Positions 49,201 to 56,578 of a stretch of 64,000 nucleotides of DNA are shown here, one piece after another. The number at the start of each line of letters is the position of its first letter. Within the stretch, counting starts at the first letter, position 1. This DNA is from UBA8752 sp002172485 (lineage in GTDB: Bacteria > Bacteroidota > Bacteroidia > Flavobacteriales_D > Sanyastnellaceae): the NCBI GenBank assembly GCA_042089915.1, contig JBELJZ010000009.1:25632-89631 (forward strand). Reading direction: 5' to 3'. The notes beneath the pieces were generated by a model, which had not been told where the DNA came from, made no database searches, and saw only the letters and a program-made list of their open reading frames with translations. Position numbers and translations under genes: made by a program.

Positions 49201-49416
49201 GTCAAAACCGGTGATTTCCCCGATTTGAACCGGGCTTCCCGTGAATTGCACATTGGTCGCTTCCACACCTGTTCCGAGCAGAACGTCATTGACGTACTCT
49301 TCTGGGGTCAGTGTGCTGTTCACCTCCACCTGGGCCAACAGGCCGGAAGAGCAGAACAAAGTCAGGACAAGAGCCCAGCTCGCTGATGCGATGCGGTGGT
49401 TCAGGGTCATGGTCAT
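46237..49416 (-). CDS. secreted choice-of-anchor L / PKD protein with T9SS type B (gliding-associated) C-terminus
   Basis: 1059 residues. The signal peptide (ASASWALVLTLFCSSGLLAQ) leads into a 'choice-of-anchor L' domain (TPEEYVNDVLLGTGVEATNV, FNYVFGSDEYLAWINSQYND, FGFFLSGPGI, about residues 35-230). Several Ig/PKD-like beta repeats with paired Cys follow, then a clear PKD domain (FEWDFGDGNTSEEVNPIHQY) near residue 890. The last 90 residues (IPNAFTPNNDGMNDAFKV, YELDIFNRWGELVF, YNYRLKWKG) are the T9SS type B sorting domain. It is a surface adhesin-like protein exported with PorQ-type machinery. TAAATTG lies 15 nt before ATG 49416; ATG 49410 is an alternative start. Confidence 0.92.
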   Translation of the reverse strand: MTMTLNHRIASASWALVLTLFCSSGLLAQVEVNSTLTPEEYVNDVLLGTGVEATNVQFTGSPVQIGEITGFDPATFPIEAGLILSTEVANNPANVDDGCVDEFIEDNLEVSGDNDLFTIANSVPPLIGQNFSVGSVNDVCAIEFDFVATGDTIRFNYVFGSDEYLAWINSQYNDIFGFFLSGPGINGPYADNAINLAEVPGSDPQLAITVSSVNNVTNSAYYVDNPGNETLCQNGYTVKLTAESEVECGETYHIRLAIADGSDTALESIVVLESGSFESNSVVEVDLSIDVGGPDANIIYEDCGEALLTFTRPLETIIDIEEMVIIDYSASTATNGVDFTLLPDTVFFPPFVSVQEFPLDAFEDGIPEGTETVVMEILNLAACSGGGLTSYFEFDIADEPDPLIVDGYQSTLCVGDSVLLEPIIEGGYGNYHYDWDCNPGVDEPTYNYVPAAAGEYECTVTVSDTCGMPEDPGIFDIIVEEYPELTVEILGGDLVLDCNGFAEVFAEAEGGNPPYTYSWEFQDGQPAFGYNNSLFVSTWNAATEVHVEVEDACGLVTTAMINVSIDVPELIVELEDEYEVSCNVPFSISPDWSGGEPYYNWSWLEGFSFLGFTETLNWTTDQDMSITLEVSDGCGQFVTATTEVVVVSPPLEVTLPDTLIGPCTETFVMSPQIEGGSGVYTYEWTQNFNPAGDGATYTYSDGLPTTFAVEVTDNCQSSGDASTTIVIDNPPLVIDLPDTINASCIDNTVIPVSIESGAGEYGYSWTVGGIPYGGNDPQITVQSFVTTPIQVEVVDGCGGEDLTSGTLVIPNVPMTLSVSNDTVICRGEALSLSVLAAGGEEGFVYSWPSIPAFGETQYVAPSLSATYPVEVTDICGETLTASIDVEVQYVYSDFFTSYLSDTEIEFIATPEPNCANCDFEWDFGDGNTSEEVNPIHQYDGLGDYYAQLTVTNPQGCTDSAYTLVEGPVLIYIPNAFTPNNDGMNDAFKVVISEVTQYELDIFNRWGELVFHSEDPDEVWIGNVKGGEHFAPAGMYNYRLKWKGARTDAEEMLGTFQLMR

Positions 49417-49424
49417 GGATGCCG

Positions 49425-49431
49425 CAATTTA
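49425..49431 (-). promoter_or_regulatory. -7 element TAAATTG for the T9SS type B protein gene
   Basis: Minus-strand TAAATTG followed by CGGCATCC and ATG 49416. The leader would be about 3 nt. A hairpin with the arms GGCGAAAGGTTGCGCCTTTCGCC lies at about 49452-49477 and may terminate the sigma-factor gene. Confidence 0.4.
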
Positions 49432-49511
49432 CCTGAGTGAGGACGACGAAAAAGGCGAAAGGTTGCGCCTTTCGCCTTTTCGATTGTCAAAAATGCTGGT
49501 GGAGATAAAAC

Positions 49512-50021
49512 TCAGCGCACCTCGAACTCGGCGAGCTCCTCCTTCAATCGCTTCCGAGCGTGGAAAATGCGACTCTTTACCGTTCCCATGGGAATGTCCA
49601 ATTCCTCCGCGATTTCGTCGTAGTGGAAACCATCGAGGAACATGGTAAACGGCTTGCGGAAGTCATACTTCAAACGCTGTATGGCGCCGTTGATGTCGTC
49701 TAGATTGATCAACGTAGTCACGGAATCGTGGTGGTAATCCTGGCTGGCATTCAGGAAATACTGGTTCTCCGTCTGGTCCACAATGGTGTTCTGGAAACGC
49801 TTCCGCTTGTAGTTGTTGATGAAGATGTTCCGCATGATGGTGTAGAGCCAGCCTTTGATGTTGGTGCCCTCGCGGAAGTTGTTCTTGTAGCGCAACGCCT
49901 TCACAAACGTTTCCTGGACGAGGTCGTTGGCGTCATCCCGGTCCCGGGTGAATCCCATCGCAAACCCACTCAGGAAATCCTGGTGGCTGATGAGGAGGTT
50001 GTTGAATTCGAGGGTCGACAT
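49512..50021 (-). CDS. sigma-70 family (ECF-type) RNA polymerase sigma factor
   Basis: 169 residues from ATG 50021 (MSTLEFNNLLISHQDFL). Region 2 (TRDRDDANDLVQETFVKAL, GTNIKGWLYTIMRNIFINNY) and region 4 (FHYDEIAEELDIPMGTVKSR, IFHARKRLK) are complete, while the linker region 3 is absent, as in ECF factors. No anti-sigma gene lies next to it. This FNNLL...TRDRDDANDL form is a common single-copy type in Flavobacteriales. An 11-codon extension to 50054 is possible but has no support. A possible promoter TTG-N19-TAATCTTTG lies about 30-60 nt upstream. Confidence 0.92.
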   Translation of the reverse strand: MSTLEFNNLLISHQDFLSGFAMGFTRDRDDANDLVQETFVKALRYKNNFREGTNIKGWLYTIMRNIFINNYKRKRFQNTIVDQTENQYFLNASQDYHHDSVTTLINLDDINGAIQRLKYDFRKPFTMFLDGFHYDEIAEELDIPMGTVKSRIFHARKRLKEELAEFEVR

Positions 50022-50216
50022 CTTGTTCAGCGTTATGACCCAAAGATTAAACAAACTTTCCTCGCTGGCAAGATTCTGTTCAACTTTTATCTCACAATGA
50101 TGAACAAAACGAGCGATTGCTGTGGTTTCCGTACGTTTTGTTCAACCTGGAGCGCACGAAGATTCAACCCGAACATCTCGCACGAGCTTCGCCATGAGGC
50201 CCTTCAATGGGCCAAT

Positions 50217-51116
50217 TCAGTGGTTGAGCAAAGAACCAATTAGGGATTGGCCATTTGCATGGAGGGCAATCCCCTCGGACGGAGTGTCCACTCCATCAAA
50301 CACCCGACCCGCAAAGTGGAACCGAAGCGAAGTCCCTTCTGCTTCTCTCTGAACACGGGCCAGGTAATCTCCGACACCCTGCTCCGATGGGTAGGTGGTG
50401 CAATAGGCGACGCAGTTGACACCTGGGAATTGTCTGTCGAGCTGGGTCAAGTCCTCTAGTGGGACCGATTGGCCCAAGAACAAGCTCTTGTACCCTGCAT
50501 TCCGCAGGAGGTAGTGGACCATCAACAAGCTGATGTCGTGGATTTCACGCTCGGGCAGGAACAAGGCAAACACCGCCCCGTCGTAAGCTGGATCTACCGC
50601 AGGCATGTCATCCACTGCACCAAAAAGGCGCTGTCGAATCAGATTGCTCACGAAGTGCTCGTGGGCCGGGCAAATGGCGCTTGTCAACCACAGCATTCCA
50701 ATCTGCCCCATGAACGGCAGGTACAGCCGAAGGAACAGACCACTTAAGCCCGCCTGCTCCTCGAATGTGGCCGATACACTTCGAAACAGCTGCTCGTCGA
50801 AGTTGAGCATGCTGATTTTGAGCATGCCCAACCAATGCTCTTCAGATGATGTCTCGGTCTGGAGCTCTTGAAGCGCTTTTCGTACTTCAAGATCACTCAT
50901 GGCGGCGATGCGCGAAATTTTGTGCCCTTTCTGGTTGAGCAAGCTGACGTTCAGCAGAAGCTTCAGATCGTCAGTGGTGTAGAACCGAATGTTGGTCGAC
51001 GTCCGTCGAGGCTCTAAAAGCCCATACCGCTGCTCCCAAGCACGGATGGTATGGGCTTTGATCCCGGTAAAATGTTCCAGGTCCTTGATGGAAAATTCCT
51101 GCACGCTTAGGCTCAC
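50217..51116 (-). CDS. MerR-family regulator with cobalamin-binding domain (CarH/LitR-like)
   Basis: 299 residues from GTG 51116. A MerR winged helix (FSIKDLEHFTGIKAHTIRAW, EQRYGLLEPRR, 8-75) is followed by a four-helix bundle (90-165) and a Rossmann-like B12 domain (175-299). The bundle contains W143 and E153-H154, spaced as in the Wx9EH motif that packs over adenosylcobalamin in CarH. The segment REIHDISLLMVHYLLRNAGY has His193 where the lower cobalt ligand is expected. The family represses carotenoid genes in the dark and is released by light. No carotenoid genes lie in the window, so its targets are elsewhere or different. Divergent from the nucleotidyltransferase gene. Confidence 0.9.
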   Translation of the reverse strand: MSLSVQEFSIKDLEHFTGIKAHTIRAWEQRYGLLEPRRTSTNIRFYTTDDLKLLLNVSLLNQKGHKISRIAAMSDLEVRKALQELQTETSSEEHWLGMLKISMLNFDEQLFRSVSATFEEQAGLSGLFLRLYLPFMGQIGMLWLTSAICPAHEHFVSNLIRQRLFGAVDDMPAVDPAYDGAVFALFLPEREIHDISLLMVHYLLRNAGYKSLFLGQSVPLEDLTQLDRQFPGVNCVAYCTTYPSEQGVGDYLARVQREAEGTSLRFHFAGRVFDGVDTPSEGIALHANGQSLIGSLLNH

Positions 51117-51171
51117 AAATGGTCCAACAGAGAAGTCGTTCCGAGGTTCATTCCAAAGATGAGAAGCCCCT

Positions 51172-51179
51172 TAGTTTTG
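51172..51179 (+). promoter_or_regulatory. -7 element TAGTTTTG for the GlmU-like gene
   Basis: Exact TAnnTTTG match with a near-TTG (TTC) at the right -33 distance. The predicted leader to ATG 51203 is about 19 nt. It lies about 60 bases from the GTG start of the divergent CarH-like gene, so that regulator could act here. Confidence 0.5.
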
Positions 51180-51202
51180 ACAGGCCCCCAGAGTCCAAGT
51201 CC

Positions 51203-52336
51203 ATGCCCATGATTGACCTCTTCCATGACAGCGCCTGCAGTCGCCTCTACCCGTTTCACCTCGTTGAAGGCGTGGGGGGAATTCGCCATGGTGCCTTTAC
51301 GCAACAAGAGCGCTGGGATCGCGTGGACGCCGAGCTCGCTGCGAAGGGCTGGTCCGGTGAGATTGCGGTCAACTCGCGTTGGATTCCGGATGCGGGGACG
51401 GCCGATGACATCCTGAATGGCACGCTGCCCTTTGGACGGGATGGGGTGGTGTTGGCGCGCAGCGCGAACGAAGCAGGCCACACCCAGCTCGGAGCTGCAC
51501 CCCGCAGCCCGCGGATGTTGGAGCACGCCAATGACCTTTTTGCCGAATTGGCAGAACAGCTGGAGCTGGACCTCCAGTGGCTGCGGACGAGCTGGGAGTT
51601 GGAGCCGTTCGCGGCTTCGGGCTCAACCCAGGTATATGGTCCCGCCGACAACATCTGGGTGTCCGGCACGGCCAAGGTGCGGGCTGCCTCCCTGGATGCT
51701 GCCAACGGTGCCATCGTGGTGGGGCCGAATGCCACGCTCGAACCCGGAAGCCACATCGAAGGCCCGGTGGTCATCCAAGAGGGGGCTGTCGTGCGAACCG
51801 GCGCGCACATTCGGGGCGCCACGGTCATTGGTCCGCATTGCAAGGTGGGCGGTGAAGTCTCCAACGTGAGCTTTCAAGGCTGGGCCAACAAGGCCCACGG
51901 TGGCTTCCTGGGCAACAGCGTCATCGGGCGGTGGTGCAACTTGGGTGCAGGCACAACATCCAGCAACTTGAAGAACACCTATGGCAGCATTCGCCAATGG
52001 TCCATGCAAGACAATGGAATGGTCGATTCTGGTCTCCAGTTCTGCGGCGTCCTGATGGGCGACCACAGCAAGTGTGGCATTGGCACCATGCTCAACACCG
52101 GCTCCATTATCGGGCCGGCTTGCGTTGTGTTTGACGCGGGGTTCCCTCCCAAGCACCTCCCCCCCTTTTCGTGGCACAACGCCCGTGAAGGTAGCACCGA
52201 CCTCCACGACCTCCCCCGCATGCTCGCTACAGCGGACGTCGTCATGGCCCGACGCGGCTTGTCCATGACACAGAAGGCCAAAGACAATCTGTCAGCGTTG
52301 CACCTTCAAGTCCAGGGGGACACCCCCTCCAACTGA
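51203..52336 (+). CDS. GlmU-family putative sugar nucleotidyltransferase with left-handed beta-helix
   Basis: 377 residues from ATG 51203. The N-terminal third resembles the diverged nucleotidyltransferase domain of this family (MPMIDLFHDSACSRLYPFHL...VGGIRHG) and lacks the standard LAAGxGTRM start. The C-terminal half is a hexapeptide-repeat helix (IWVSGTAKVRAASL, AIVVGPNATLEPGSHIEGPV, VIQEGAVVRTGAHIRG, VIGPHCKVGGEVSN) ending with a GlmU-like NLGAGTTSSNLKNTYG. It probably activates or acylates a sugar for envelope glycans. An in-frame GTG/ATG far upstream (51119) would overlap the promoter. The sugar is unknown. Confidence 0.82.
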   Translation: MPMIDLFHDSACSRLYPFHLVEGVGGIRHGAFTQQERWDRVDAELAAKGWSGEIAVNSRWIPDAGTADDILNGTLPFGRDGVVLARSANEAGHTQLGAAPRSPRMLEHANDLFAELAEQLELDLQWLRTSWELEPFAASGSTQVYGPADNIWVSGTAKVRAASLDAANGAIVVGPNATLEPGSHIEGPVVIQEGAVVRTGAHIRGATVIGPHCKVGGEVSNVSFQGWANKAHGGFLGNSVIGRWCNLGAGTTSSNLKNTYGSIRQWSMQDNGMVDSGLQFCGVLMGDHSKCGIGTMLNTGSIIGPACVVFDAGFPPKHLPPFSWHNAREGSTDLHDLPRMLATADVVMARRGLSMTQKAKDNLSALHLQVQGDTPSN

Positions 52337-52398
52337 CATTCTGTCCCCTGACCCGCCCCGTGGCGATTCAGGCCCGATTTGTGACCTTCGCCCAGCCT

Positions 52399-54843
52399 AT
52401 GAGTGACGAACCCAACGTGCAAGTGCTGCTGTCCGATGATGCGGACGATCAAGTCAGCATCCCCCTGCTGAGCTCAGAAGATGAGGCGGCCATGGAACGC
52501 GAGAGCACCCCGGAGGACCTGCCCATCCTTCCGCTCCGCAACACCGTCCTGTTTCCGGGTGTGGTTCTGCCCATCAATGTAGGCCGCGACCAAAGCTTGA
52601 ACCTGCTGAAGGAAGCCAACAAGGGCGGGCACGACATCGGCGTGATGACCCAGCGGGACGGCGAGGTCGAAAACCCAGCCCCAGCAGACCTTCACGACGT
52701 GGGGACTGTGGCGCGCATTGTCAAAATGTTGCGCATGCCGGATGGGTCCAACACGGTGATCATCCAAGGCAAACGTCGCTGCAAGATGGGCGAGGTGGTC
52801 AGCGAAGACCCTTATCTGCGGGCCAAGGTGACGCCCTTCCCAGATACCGACACGGATTGGTCAGACACCGAGAAGGAAGCCCTCCAGCAATCCCTGCAGG
52901 AGATGAGCATGGAGGTCATTCAGAACAGCCCCAACATTCCTTCCGAAGCGGCCATTGCCATCAAGAACATCGACTCCCTGCGGTTCCTGGTGCACTTCAT
53001 CGCCGCCAATATGAACGCGGAGAAGTCCCAGAAGCAAGATCTGCTGGAGGTGGAGGGACTCAAGGACAGGGTGGAAAAGGTGATGGAATTGCTTGGAGAA
53101 GAGCTCCAAGTACTCGCGCTGAAAAACGACATCCAAAGCCGCGTCAAGACGGACATCGAAAAGCAACAACGCGAGTTCTTCCTGCACCAGCAGATGAAAC
53201 AGATCCAAGAAGAACTTGGGTCGGACCCGCACAAGGAGGACATCGCTGGTAAAAAGGCCCGCGCTGAGCTGAAGGACTGGCCGGAGAAAGTCGCCGAGAC
53301 CTTCGCCAAGGAGATCGGCAAGCTCGAGCGGATGAACACCCAGAGCGCGGAGTACAGCGTCCAGTCCAACTACCTCGACCTGCTGCTGGATTTGCCTTGG
53401 AACATCACGTCCGAGGACAATTTCGACCTGTCACATGCCCAGGAGATCCTCGATGAGGACCACTACGGCTTGGAAAAAGTCAAGGAACGCATCATCGAAC
53501 ATCTGGCCGTCCTCAAGCTGAAGGGGGACATGAAATCGCCGATCATTTGCCTGTATGGACCCCCGGGTGTCGGCAAGACCTCCCTCGGAAAGTCCATTGC
53601 CAAGGCACTGGGGCGCGAATACGTGCGCATGTCCCTCGGCGGATTGCGCGACGAGGCGGAAATCCGGGGCCACCGCAAAACCTACATCGGCGCCATGCCC
53701 GGTCGGGTCATCCAGAACCTCAAGAAATCGGGCACCTCCAATCCGCTGTTCGTCCTCGACGAGATCGACAAGCTGAGCCGCGACGTTCATGGAGACCCTT
53801 CCTCTGCCATGCTTGAAGTCCTCGACCCAGAACAGAACAGTACGTTCTACGACAACTATCTCGAGCTCGACTACGACCTCTCCAAGGTCATGTTCCTCGC
53901 CACCTCCAACAGCTTGGCCACCATTCAACCGGCCCTGCGCGACCGCATGGAAATCATCGAGGTCTCGGGCTACACGGTCGAAGAGAAAGTCCAGATTGCC
54001 AAGCGGCACCTCATCGGAAAGCACGTCGAGGAGACCGGAATCACAGCGGACCAGATCGAGATTCCCGATGCCACCCTCGAGAAGATTTGTGCCGAGTACA
54101 CCAACGAGAGCGGGGTGCGCGGCCTAGACAAGCGCATCGCCAAGGTGGTCCGACACCGGGCCGTTCAAGTGGCCATGGACATTGCGCACGACGCGGCCAT
54201 TCAGCCCGACGAGCTCACCGAGATCCTCGGCCCGTCGCACGAGAAAGAGCGCTACGAAGGCAATGATGACGCCGGCGTCGTTACCGGTTTGGCTTGGACG
54301 CCGGCTGGCGGAGACATTCTGTTTATCGAAACGAGCATCGTCAAAGGCAAAGGCAAATTGACCCTCACGGGCAACCTGGGTGATGTGATGAAGGAAAGCG
54401 CCGTCATCGCCCTCCAATACCTCAAGGCGCATGCTGCAGAACTTGGACTGGACCCGAAGGTCTTCGACGCCTACGATGTTCATGTCCACGTCCCGGCGGG
54501 CGCCATTCCCAAGGATGGTCCTTCAGCCGGTATCACCATGCTGACCGCTTTGGCCTCGATTTTCACGCAGCGGAAAGTCCGGAAATTTCTGGCGATGACG
54601 GGGGAAATCACCCTCCGTGGACAGGTGCTCCCCGTGGGAGGCATCAAGGAAAAATTGCTGGCCGCACGGCGCGCAGGCATTCAGGAAATCGTACTCTGCG
54701 AGGCCAACCGCAAACATGTGGAGGACATCCAGGCACGATACCTCGAGGGATTGCGTTTCCACTACGTCCAAAACATGACAGAAGTGATGGACCGCGCCCT
54801 GCTCAAGGAAAAAGTCAAAGCCCCGATCGACGTGACGCCATGA
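52399..54843 (+). CDS. lon: ATP-dependent protease Lon
   Basis: 814 residues from ATG 52399. Substrate-recognition domain at about 40-240 (LPILPLRNTVLFPGVVLPI), helical linker, AAA+ domain with Walker A GPPGVGKTSLGK (about 387) and Walker B FVLDEIDKL, and the proteolytic domain with the Ser-Lys dyad in PKDGPSAGITM (Ser about 709) and LPVGGIKEKLLAARRAG (Lys about 750). It degrades damaged and regulatory proteins in the cytosol. A 13-codon upstream extension to a GTG at 52360 is disfavoured. The stop overlaps the porQ start by 4 bases, so lon and porQ are coupled. Confidence 0.97.
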   Translation: MSDEPNVQVLLSDDADDQVSIPLLSSEDEAAMERESTPEDLPILPLRNTVLFPGVVLPINVGRDQSLNLLKEANKGGHDIGVMTQRDGEVENPAPADLHDVGTVARIVKMLRMPDGSNTVIIQGKRRCKMGEVVSEDPYLRAKVTPFPDTDTDWSDTEKEALQQSLQEMSMEVIQNSPNIPSEAAIAIKNIDSLRFLVHFIAANMNAEKSQKQDLLEVEGLKDRVEKVMELLGEELQVLALKNDIQSRVKTDIEKQQREFFLHQQMKQIQEELGSDPHKEDIAGKKARAELKDWPEKVAETFAKEIGKLERMNTQSAEYSVQSNYLDLLLDLPWNITSEDNFDLSHAQEILDEDHYGLEKVKERIIEHLAVLKLKGDMKSPIICLYGPPGVGKTSLGKSIAKALGREYVRMSLGGLRDEAEIRGHRKTYIGAMPGRVIQNLKKSGTSNPLFVLDEIDKLSRDVHGDPSSAMLEVLDPEQNSTFYDNYLELDYDLSKVMFLATSNSLATIQPALRDRMEIIEVSGYTVEEKVQIAKRHLIGKHVEETGITADQIEIPDATLEKICAEYTNESGVRGLDKRIAKVVRHRAVQVAMDIAHDAAIQPDELTEILGPSHEKERYEGNDDAGVVTGLAWTPAGGDILFIETSIVKGKGKLTLTGNLGDVMKESAVIALQYLKAHAAELGLDPKVFDAYDVHVHVPAGAIPKDGPSAGITMLTALASIFTQRKVRKFLAMTGEITLRGQVLPVGGIKEKLLAARRAGIQEIVLCEANRKHVEDIQARYLEGLRFHYVQNMTEVMDRALLKEKVKAPIDVTP

Positions 54844-55883
54844 AGCGTGTTCGGGCCCAAAAGATGTTGGCGGCTGTGTTCGCCTGGGTACTGACCAGCG
54901 GGTCCGCACAAAGTCAGTACGTCCTGCGCCCGGCCCTGCTCGACTTGCCGCTCAGCGCCCGGTTGGCCGGTTCGGCTGAAAGCATGGGCGCCCCCCTCCA
55001 GTCCACCTTGGGGGATGTACTGATGCAGCCCGCGTTGTTGGACACCAGCCATGCCGGGCAAGTGCATTTGGGCTACATGGACTACTTCTCCGGGACCGCC
55101 CAAGCAGCCGCGATCTACGCCCGGCGTCCAGAAGGGCGGAAATGGTTGTGGCACACTGGATTGCGCAACCTCGGCTTCGGGGAATTCACCGGACGGGACC
55201 CTGCCGGCGTGGAGACGGGAAGCTTTTCTGCATCCGATGTGGCTTGGGTTTCTGGCGCCGCCATCCCGCTCGACTCCAACCTCACCGTAGGAACCAGCCT
55301 CTGGTTGGGCCAAAGCGTCCTGGCCGAGCGACGTTCGGCATTCGGGCAGCTGGATATTGGGGCGACCTACCTCCGACAAAGCCGGCAACTTCGCATTGCG
55401 GCCCTGTGGCGTCCGTGGGGCGGCATGACCAACGCCGGCGGAACGACGTCCTCTGCGCGCTTCGAAGGAGACCTGCGGCTCTCGATGTCCAAGGGGTTTG
55501 CCAACGCCCCTTTCACCTTGACTGCCACTTATGACGAGCTCCAAACTTGGGACCTCGCGCCGGACGGCCTGTACGACGACACCATCGACCCTTTGACGGG
55601 AGACACCATTGCCAATGGGACGTGGGCATTCGGAGACCGCCTGCTCCGCCACCTGGCCATTGGAGCTGAATTGGACCTGGGCGACGGGCTTCGATTCCGA
55701 TTTGGATACCACCACCGCCGCCGCCAAGAGTTGCGGCTGGCCAATGCCCCGGGCACTGCTGGCTTCGCTTGGGGACTCGATCTCAACGTACGCCGCTTTC
55801 AAGTGGCCATCGCACGCAACACTTACCACACCGCAGGCGCCTCGACGCACCTGGCCCTGCGCACCCGACTCACCACCCGCTGA
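54840..55883 (+). CDS. porQ: type IX secretion system protein PorQ
   Basis: 347 residues. A signal peptide (MLAAVFAWVLTSGSAQSQ) precedes a beta-barrel-like outer-membrane protein. Family landmarks are YVLRPALLDLPLSARLAGSA, GDVLMQPALLD, HLGYMDYFSGT, GFGEFTGRDPAGVETGSFSA and RFGYHHRRRQEL. PorQ is needed for the attachment complex (PorU, PorV, PorQ, PorZ) that processes cargo proteins such as the type A and B proteins in this window. The start overlaps the lon stop by 4 bases. cmk follows within 3 bases, the order often seen in Bacteroidota. Confidence 0.92.
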   Translation: MKRVRAQKMLAAVFAWVLTSGSAQSQYVLRPALLDLPLSARLAGSAESMGAPLQSTLGDVLMQPALLDTSHAGQVHLGYMDYFSGTAQAAAIYARRPEGRKWLWHTGLRNLGFGEFTGRDPAGVETGSFSASDVAWVSGAAIPLDSNLTVGTSLWLGQSVLAERRSAFGQLDIGATYLRQSRQLRIAALWRPWGGMTNAGGTTSSARFEGDLRLSMSKGFANAPFTLTATYDELQTWDLAPDGLYDDTIDPLTGDTIANGTWAFGDRLLRHLAIGAELDLGDGLRFRFGYHHRRRQELRLANAPGTAGFAWGLDLNVRRFQVAIARNTYHTAGASTHLALRTRLTTR

Positions 55884-55885
55884 CC

Positions 55886-56578
55886 ATGAAACGCATCCGA
55901 ATCGCCATCGACGGCCTCAGCGCCTCCGGAAAAAGCACCCTTGCCCAAGGGTTGGCCAAATCCCTGAATTACCTCTACATCGATTCCGGTGCGATGTACC
56001 GTGCCGTGGCCCTCTTCGCGTTGCGCGAGAAGCTCATCGACCGCGAGGGACAGCTCAATGAGTCCGGGTTGGTGAACGCACTGGACCGCGTCTTCCTCAC
56101 TTTCCGTTTCAACCCAGCATCCGGTCGGGGGGAAATGTGCCTCAATGGCCGCAACGTCGAAAAGGAGATCCGAACCCACGAGGTGTCCCGCCATGTGAGC
56201 ATCGTGGCCAAACTCGCTGCAGTCCGCGACAAATTGGTCAAGTCCCAGCAACGCATGGCCGAGGACGGCGGTGTGGTCATGGACGGTCGGGACATCGGAA
56301 CGGTGGTGCTCCCAGGAGCGGAAGTCAAGTTCTTCATGACAGCGAGCATTGAAGCCCGCGCTCAGCGTCGCCATGCGGAGTTGGCCAAGCGGGGACGCAG
56401 CGTCACCATGGAAGAGGTTCAAGCCAACTTGCTCGAACGGGACCACATCGACTCCACACGGGACATCGGCCCCCTCCAACAGGCGGAGGATGCAATCGTC
56501 ATCGACAACAGCGAGCTCTCCATCGAACAGCAATTCGAACACATGATGGCCATCATCCAAGATGCGCTCCATGACTGA
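55886..56578 (+). CDS. cmk: cytidylate kinase
   Basis: 230 residues from ATG 55886 (MKRIRIAIDGLSASGKST, P-loop). It phosphorylates CMP and dCMP. DSGAMYRAVALFALRE, RGEMCLNGRNVEKEIRTHEV and VVMDGRDIGTVVLPGAEVK follow in the usual order. A longer frame from 55769 exists but overlaps porQ. The start lies 2 bases after the porQ stop. The end overlaps the GH3 gene by 8 bases. Confidence 0.96.
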   Translation: MKRIRIAIDGLSASGKSTLAQGLAKSLNYLYIDSGAMYRAVALFALREKLIDREGQLNESGLVNALDRVFLTFRFNPASGRGEMCLNGRNVEKEIRTHEVSRHVSIVAKLAAVRDKLVKSQQRMAEDGGVVMDGRDIGTVVLPGAEVKFFMTASIEARAQRRHAELAKRGRSVTMEEVQANLLERDHIDSTRDIGPLQQAEDAIVIDNSELSIEQQFEHMMAIIQDALHD

